From Eumeta japonica (lineage: Eukaryota > Arthropoda > Insecta > Lepidoptera > Psychidae): 64,000 bases of DNA. The notes beneath the pieces are model-generated. The model searched no databases, was not told where the DNA came from, and saw nothing but the letters and a program-made list of their open reading frames with translations. Where the stretch lies: positions 62,001-126,000 of the forward strand of contig BGZK01000908.1 of NCBI GenBank assembly GCA_005406025.1, written 5' to 3'. Below, piece after piece: positions 59,146 to 64,000 of the stretch; positions within the stretch are counted from its first letter, which is position 1, and the number at the start of each line of letters is the position of its first letter. Made by a program: the position numbers and the translations under genes.

Positions 59146-60699
59146 TATTTATAAATCAAAGCCTATATGTTACTCTGATGGGTAATTTATACTCCTTTAA
59201 ATTGTCAGGCAATTCTGTTTAGCCGTTAAAGCGTGATTAAGTAAAAAACCAACAAACTTTTATAATATTAGTAACTAACACATTATAATGTTATGCATTC
59301 GAAATCTATAACAATGAATTATATGATTTATTTTTTCATTTGTTACACTCACTAAATTCAATGCAATATTCTTCTATGATGCGGATATAATCTTTCATAT
59401 CAGATTATATACCTGCAAATGATAGATTATTGACAGACCTACTTCATCGATTTTATATGACTTCTTGAAAGGTTATTATATTACTCAACACCGGTATAAT
59501 ATTACTGAAATATTATCATTACAAGACGCGTCGAAGAAAACCCCCGTATGGAATCCTTAATCAGAAGACGGCTCTAGGTCACATAAATATTACTCAGAGA
59601 CCTAGATACATCCGCCGCTACACTTTTCGAATTTATCTCGTGTACTTGGTAAATAATTCACGACATTTGTAGCTAATAACTTATAAATGATATAGCATAA
59701 TTGAGGTTGAGTTGTAGTCAATATTTTCGTTTATAAATCGTATGACTAATTACAAATAAGCTCATATATGTTTGCAAAGATAGTGATTGCAATAGATATA
59801 TTGTCTTGAAAATTTGAAAGTCCTGATAGGTTTAAAAAAAAAATTTTTCGTTTGTATTAAACTAACTACAAGTTCTTATCGCCATAAAAATAGTTGAATA
59901 TTTAATTTCCTTTCTTATCAATTATTTATTAATTGAACTAATTTAAAAATAGATAAATAAAGGAATGAAAAACATAGAATATTAAATCCGATTTTCTGAT
60001 AATTGATTATATTATTATTCTATACTTTTCTAACTTATATTATGGAAATTAATACAGTGGGTTGCATTATATATTTCTGTGTAGAGAAGTTCAAGTCATT
60101 AATCTTACTTCCAATATCTTTAAGAAAAAAGGAATTGAGGCCATATAACGCAGCTTTTGGTAAATCATTCTTCTTGACGTCACCTAAGTGCACTTTTATT
60201 ACCATATTAATTTTTCATTGCACGAGTTTCGGTGGCTTCGTTCTTATGATTCATATTCATATTTCTTTTCATTATATCACATATTTTTAATGGGATATAA
60301 GAAATTAATTATAAAATAAGCAAAATTTATACAGTTTTAATACTAAAATATTTACAATAATTAATTGCTTTTGGAGCTGATGCCAACTAAAGCAAAAATA
60401 ACTGGTGCAATGCATATATTTGCACCTTGGAAGTATAAATTTGTGGTTATATTCAGAATCCATTTTGAAGTAATAATGTGTAATATCACGAAAAAATGAT
60501 TTCGTCACGCAGTTACTTAAGTAGTTCTAAAAACAAGTGTTTATGAATTACGTAGTGCTGTATAATTTTTATATATCCATAAAATAGAAAATAAAATGTT
60601 ACATATATCATTTATCATAACACTACAATATGGGACTTTCGTGAATTTCGTTTTATGTATAATATACAGTAGATTTTATATAGTGCTATTTATAGAGGA
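59146..60699. other. no gene seen
   Basis: AT-rich DNA without recognised features; within the presumed ed 5' intron. Confidence 0.4.
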
Positions 60700-60890
60700 T
60701 TTAAAAGGGCAAACGAACATGTGGACCAGCAGAGAATAGATGATCACCGCCGCACATGGTCATCCACAACCCCGAGGGAGTCACTAGTGCGTTGCCGGCC
60801 TTTTAGAAGGCAATACGCTCCTTTCTGGAAAACTCTCTTCTGGTAGTCAATTGGAAATACCGCTGGCGTTAATTCGTCCAAAGTTTTGAC
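60700..60890 (+). repeat. dispersed lepidopteran-type repeat
   Basis: GGGCAAACGAACATGTGGACC, GATGATCACCGCCGCACATGG, GAGTCACTAGTGCGTTGCCGG, CCTTTTAGAAGGCAATACGCTCC and GGAAATACCGCTGGCG are hallmark words of a short repeat family widespread in Lepidoptera. Related to 10270-10460. Class not determined. Confidence 0.65.
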
Positions 60891-61224
60891 GTACGAGTGT
60901 CCTTCAAAATTTTTAAATGAATGAGACTACCGCATCGCCCTTCTTTTTAGCGATGTGATTTTTGTAATTTTCTCTTATCCTTTAACAGACATTTGATATA
61001 CAAACTCATTACGTGCCCTAAATTTTCTAATCTGCATAATCATATACTTTAACATACACTCTAGAAAACCAAAGCACTTAAAAAAGAAATACTTTTACAA
61101 GTTATAAATAGATCGACCAAAGATTTCACTATTTGCTTACATAACTTCAAATTTTAAATGTTAAAATGAACAAAAACTATCAATAGAAATGTACTGTGGT
61201 AGTAATGAAAAATACATACAATTA

Positions 61225-61400
61225 CAACGAACACTTATAGGGTGCGATGAATCTCGCACTTTTCATCAGTATTTTATGTAAATATGCCAGACTAAGTTGA
61301 TTGTTCGGTGACTCATCGTTAATGTGACTCCAGAACGTTGTTCAAAATACATTACCGAACGAAACTTAGGGTAGCGATGCATTCCTCTACTATCATTTTA
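61225..61400 (-). repeat. old fragment related to the 470-bp repeat family
   Basis: TTGTTCGGTGACTCATCGTTA followed by CATTACCGAACG resembles CTCGTTCGGTGACTCATCGTTACGTTACCGAGCG inside copy 3; flanking sequence is only weakly similar. Confidence 0.35.
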
Positions 61401-61980
61401 ACCGTAAATTCCAACTAAATTGTTGGCTCGTAATATATTACTCCAGATATTTTCTACTACAACGTAACATAACCTATATTTTCTCCTTCCTTCTTAAGAG
61501 AAGAGAAAAAACATACTGATGCTCAAAAGTCCGACTTTTGAACATTAGCATGTCAAAGCTTTGTAAAATAGGGTATAGTTTATTAAACTTAATGGAGAAA
61601 AACAAGCGAAAACATGACAAGAATTAACGGAGACAGTCTTGTGTTAAGTTCGATTTGCATGCCGCTGGGTGGCGCTGCCGCGGCACGCTCGCTTTGCTCA
61701 CTCGGGTCGCGTGACTTTTAAATAGTCGATTCGTGCAATAGTTGAAATGCCTCGATTCAGACGTACAAAGCGCACTCGGTCCGCGCGGCGTACGCCGGCC
61801 GCTGCCCCCGCTCGTTCGCCTTATGCAACTTTTAGAAACACAATCGATTGGTCTAGCAATTAAAATGTACCTATAGTGAGATAAATCTGTATCACTTTCG
61901 TTTGTAACGATTTACGTTCCCTTTTGAGTTCAATAAATTGGTAATTTCTAATTCAATGTAACTATGGTTATGCTAACTGA

Positions 61981-62022
61981 CATACATTTTTAATCTATAT
62001 ATATATAGATTAAAAATGTATG
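61981..62022. repeat. 42-bp perfect palindrome
   Basis: CATACATTTTTAATCTATATA is followed directly by its exact reverse complement, with no spacer. It overlaps the start of a Helitron-like element at 61994. Confidence 0.95.
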
Positions 62023-62197
62023 AATAAAAAATGATAATGAAAATAGGTTGTCTTTGTTCGCCAATCACGTAAAAACTATTAAACGTATAGACATGGGACT
62101 GGAACCATTCGATGCGGAATGATTTGTAGATGGTTCTAGGCTACTCATTTTTAGAATTCCGTAAAAAAATACCCAGCAAAGTGGGCGGGACAGCTAG
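61994..62197 (+). mobile_element. short Helitron-like element
   Basis: Starts TCTATATATATA and ends GTGGGCGGGACAGCTAG at 62197, then T. The interior has CACGTAAAAACTATTAAACG, the usual start-proximal wording of these non-autonomous elements. About 200 bp and non-coding. Confidence 0.5.
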
Positions 62198-62719
62198 TAT
62201 TTTAATAAAACAATGATTAAATACTTTTGTAGATTACTTCGCAACACAAATCACTTTCATCTTATTACGATCAAATAAAATCACAACAATTACCTTTAAT
62301 AATTTATATATAATCGGTGAAAGGATAGGGTCGAAAATAATTTAATAAAAATAATTTTATTTTCTTGACTTTAAGAGAAATATTTAACTATCTCAAAAGT
62401 GCTCGAGTTAAATTATCAAACGATTTTTATATCTTTTCATTAATTCTCAACTTGTAGGATTGGTAAGTAAATGAGACTTTCAAGCTATATCGTATTCTCT
62501 TTTATTCCAGATTTTTTTTCTTAATTTCACGTCTCTCGCAAATTTCGCTTTCGTGTCCTCAATGATAACTCATCGTTTCTGATACTCTAGTCTTAGGACG
62601 ACCTGACTGTAGCCAATTCCTCGGCCGCCCCGTTCGTCTGTCGCGCCGCTGAGGAGCAATGATCTTCCGCTGACCGCGGGACGTTACGATTCGGAACCGA
62701 GGTGAGATTGTCTGTCGCA

Positions 62720-64000
62720 TGCTAAAATAAAATATGGTTACGTCGTCATCGTAAGATTGTTTTTAGATTTTTTGGTTTCAAATTAATGGAGTTATTATCA
62801 AATTAATGTTTACTTTTCAATCATAATTCAAAATTTAGTTCATTATCGAATTCAGAATTATTACTATTTATCTATACAATGCTCAGATATAGATAAAATA
62901 ATACTTTATTTTCTATGAAATCTGTAAAATATCCGAAATATAATTCTTTATCGTTCGTATAACTAACTGTTCATAGTCTATCATCTTCCCGTGCGTTTGT
63001 CATGTCAGTCCATAGTGATGCCGCTCTGGTGGCATAAAAATGTATAGAATCACCTAACCAAAATTCAGATGAAACAGTGAAAAATACATAAAAATTTGTA
63101 GATATTCGTCTCGATAATTCTTGTGTATGTAATGATCGACGAAATTGCAGAAATAATATGGATCAATACTTTTTTCAATTTCATAATGTTTACCCTACGA
63201 AGCTTTCCTGATTTAAATTTTCTGTACTCCTATCTGTTATAAAACTTAGATTCCATGTAAGTAAAACATTTTCGTAAGAAAGAGATGTATGCAGTTTTCT
63301 ACTTTAATGAATTAAAATAGAAATTGAAGTGAAGACTTCTTCAGCGCCTTTGTGATTTGAAACTCGATGAAACGAAAAAGCGACAGTAAAAGAAAACAAA
63401 TATATACATCTACAGAATTTAGCCTGCGAGAGAATGAGATAAAATATGAGACGAGATACAATGCGAGATAAAGAGATATTTGTGTACCTGTATGCATCTG
63501 CGTATTTTCATTTGTCGAAATTGAAAACAGCAAGTCTAAATAATAAAACATAAAATAACTTTTAAACCCGATATCGATATTTAAATAAATATACCCTACA
63601 TTAATCCCACGCCTGATGCCGCATTCGGCTCATTCTTTTGCAGTTTAATTCTCTGAAGGTTTCACTTCTAACGCGTGTGAACCGCACACATGTTACTATT
63701 TTTTTTTTGAAGCATACAAAGAAAACGTAGTACTATAATTGGGTTCACTGAAACTATCAGATGGACTTGCCTGAGTTTCAGAGAATAGACTTTCAATCTT
63801 TGATGTCATAAGGATGATATTTTAAAAGAGGTGAAATATTAAAAGCAAAGAAAATGTCAATTTTGACCATTTAACGTTTAGTTCATATAGAAATGTATCA
63901 AATACATATACGAAATCCTGTAGTTTTCCCCTGCACGAGTATATATCTTATATGCTCAAAACAAGCGAAATACCACTGACCGACGGACTGACTTATCTCG
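62720..64000. other. no gene seen; truncated repeat at the window edge
   Basis: AT-rich DNA. The last ~60 bases (TATATCTTATATGC..., GAAATACCACTGACCGACGG) match the start-type sequence of the Helitron-like fragment at 23195-23400, so another copy probably runs off the window. Confidence 0.4.

Larger units (their letters stand above)
61640..62715. other. two GC-rich patches in the presumed ed 5' intron
   Basis: 61655-61815 (GGTGGCGCTGCCGCGGCACG, GGCGTACGCCGGCCGCTGCC) and 62620-62710 (CGGCCGCCCCGTTCGTCTGTC) stand out from AT-rich flanks. The second ends at a plus-strand CCGAG|GTGAGA donor-like site and, on the minus strand, follows TTATTTTAG, so it might be a non-coding exon on either strand. 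No recognisable protein. Confidence 0.3.

Noticed and set aside
62580..62715. Minus-strand open stretch after TTATTTTAG, considered as an ed exon
   Set aside because: The translation (RGQRKIIAPQRRDRR...) is purely basic, with no Ig features and no good donor.

Overview
This is an AT-rich, intron- and transposon-laden animal nuclear window. The mix of repeats (mori-type mariner fossils, Helitron-like elements ending in GCGGGCAAAAGCTAGT, a Jockey-clade LINE and many short non-autonomous repeats) fits a butterfly or moth (Lepidoptera). I see no bacterial operons, CRISPR arrays, rRNA genes or convincing tRNA genes.

One cellular gene is clear. On the minus strand, eight exons between 50620 and 39486 splice in frame into about 1,024 residues of an immunoglobulin-superfamily adhesion receptor. 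It has five visible Ig domains, two fibronectin-III-like domains, one membrane span and a cytoplasmic tail of roughly 270 residues ending in the PDZ-binding motif EIIV. This order and the tail identify it as echinoid (ed). The signal peptide and probably two more N-terminal Ig domains are missing. No exon for them is visible up to 64000, so the gene most likely continues past the right edge behind a first intron of more than 13 kb.

The left half (1-37 kb) is gene-poor repeat territory. It holds a Helitron-like element (2.4-3.6 kb), an internally deleted mariner carrying a nested hAT-type MITE (7.6-8.6 kb), a dead Jockey-clade LINE (14.4-17.6 kb), a full-length dead mariner (27.1-28.3 kb), a second mariner lineage (29.7-30.7 kb), long hairpins and degenerate GGAATC/GGGATC-rich tracts. 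From 37 kb rightwards the inserts surround or sit inside ed: a MITE with 16-bp inverted ends and TAA duplications (37.1-37.5 kb), three closely related copies of an approximately 470-bp repeat (37.8, 53.7 and 57.3 kb), and a small TIR element in an ed intron (47.7 kb). The presumed 5' intron (50.6-64 kb) also holds several GC-rich patches that could be regulatory.

I did not find a convincing new biological system. The observations most worth a second look are the young 470-bp repeat family, the inverted templated insertion next to the LINE reverse-transcriptase catalytic motif, the perfect 28-bp-arm hairpin, and the recurring GATC/GGAATC tracts.
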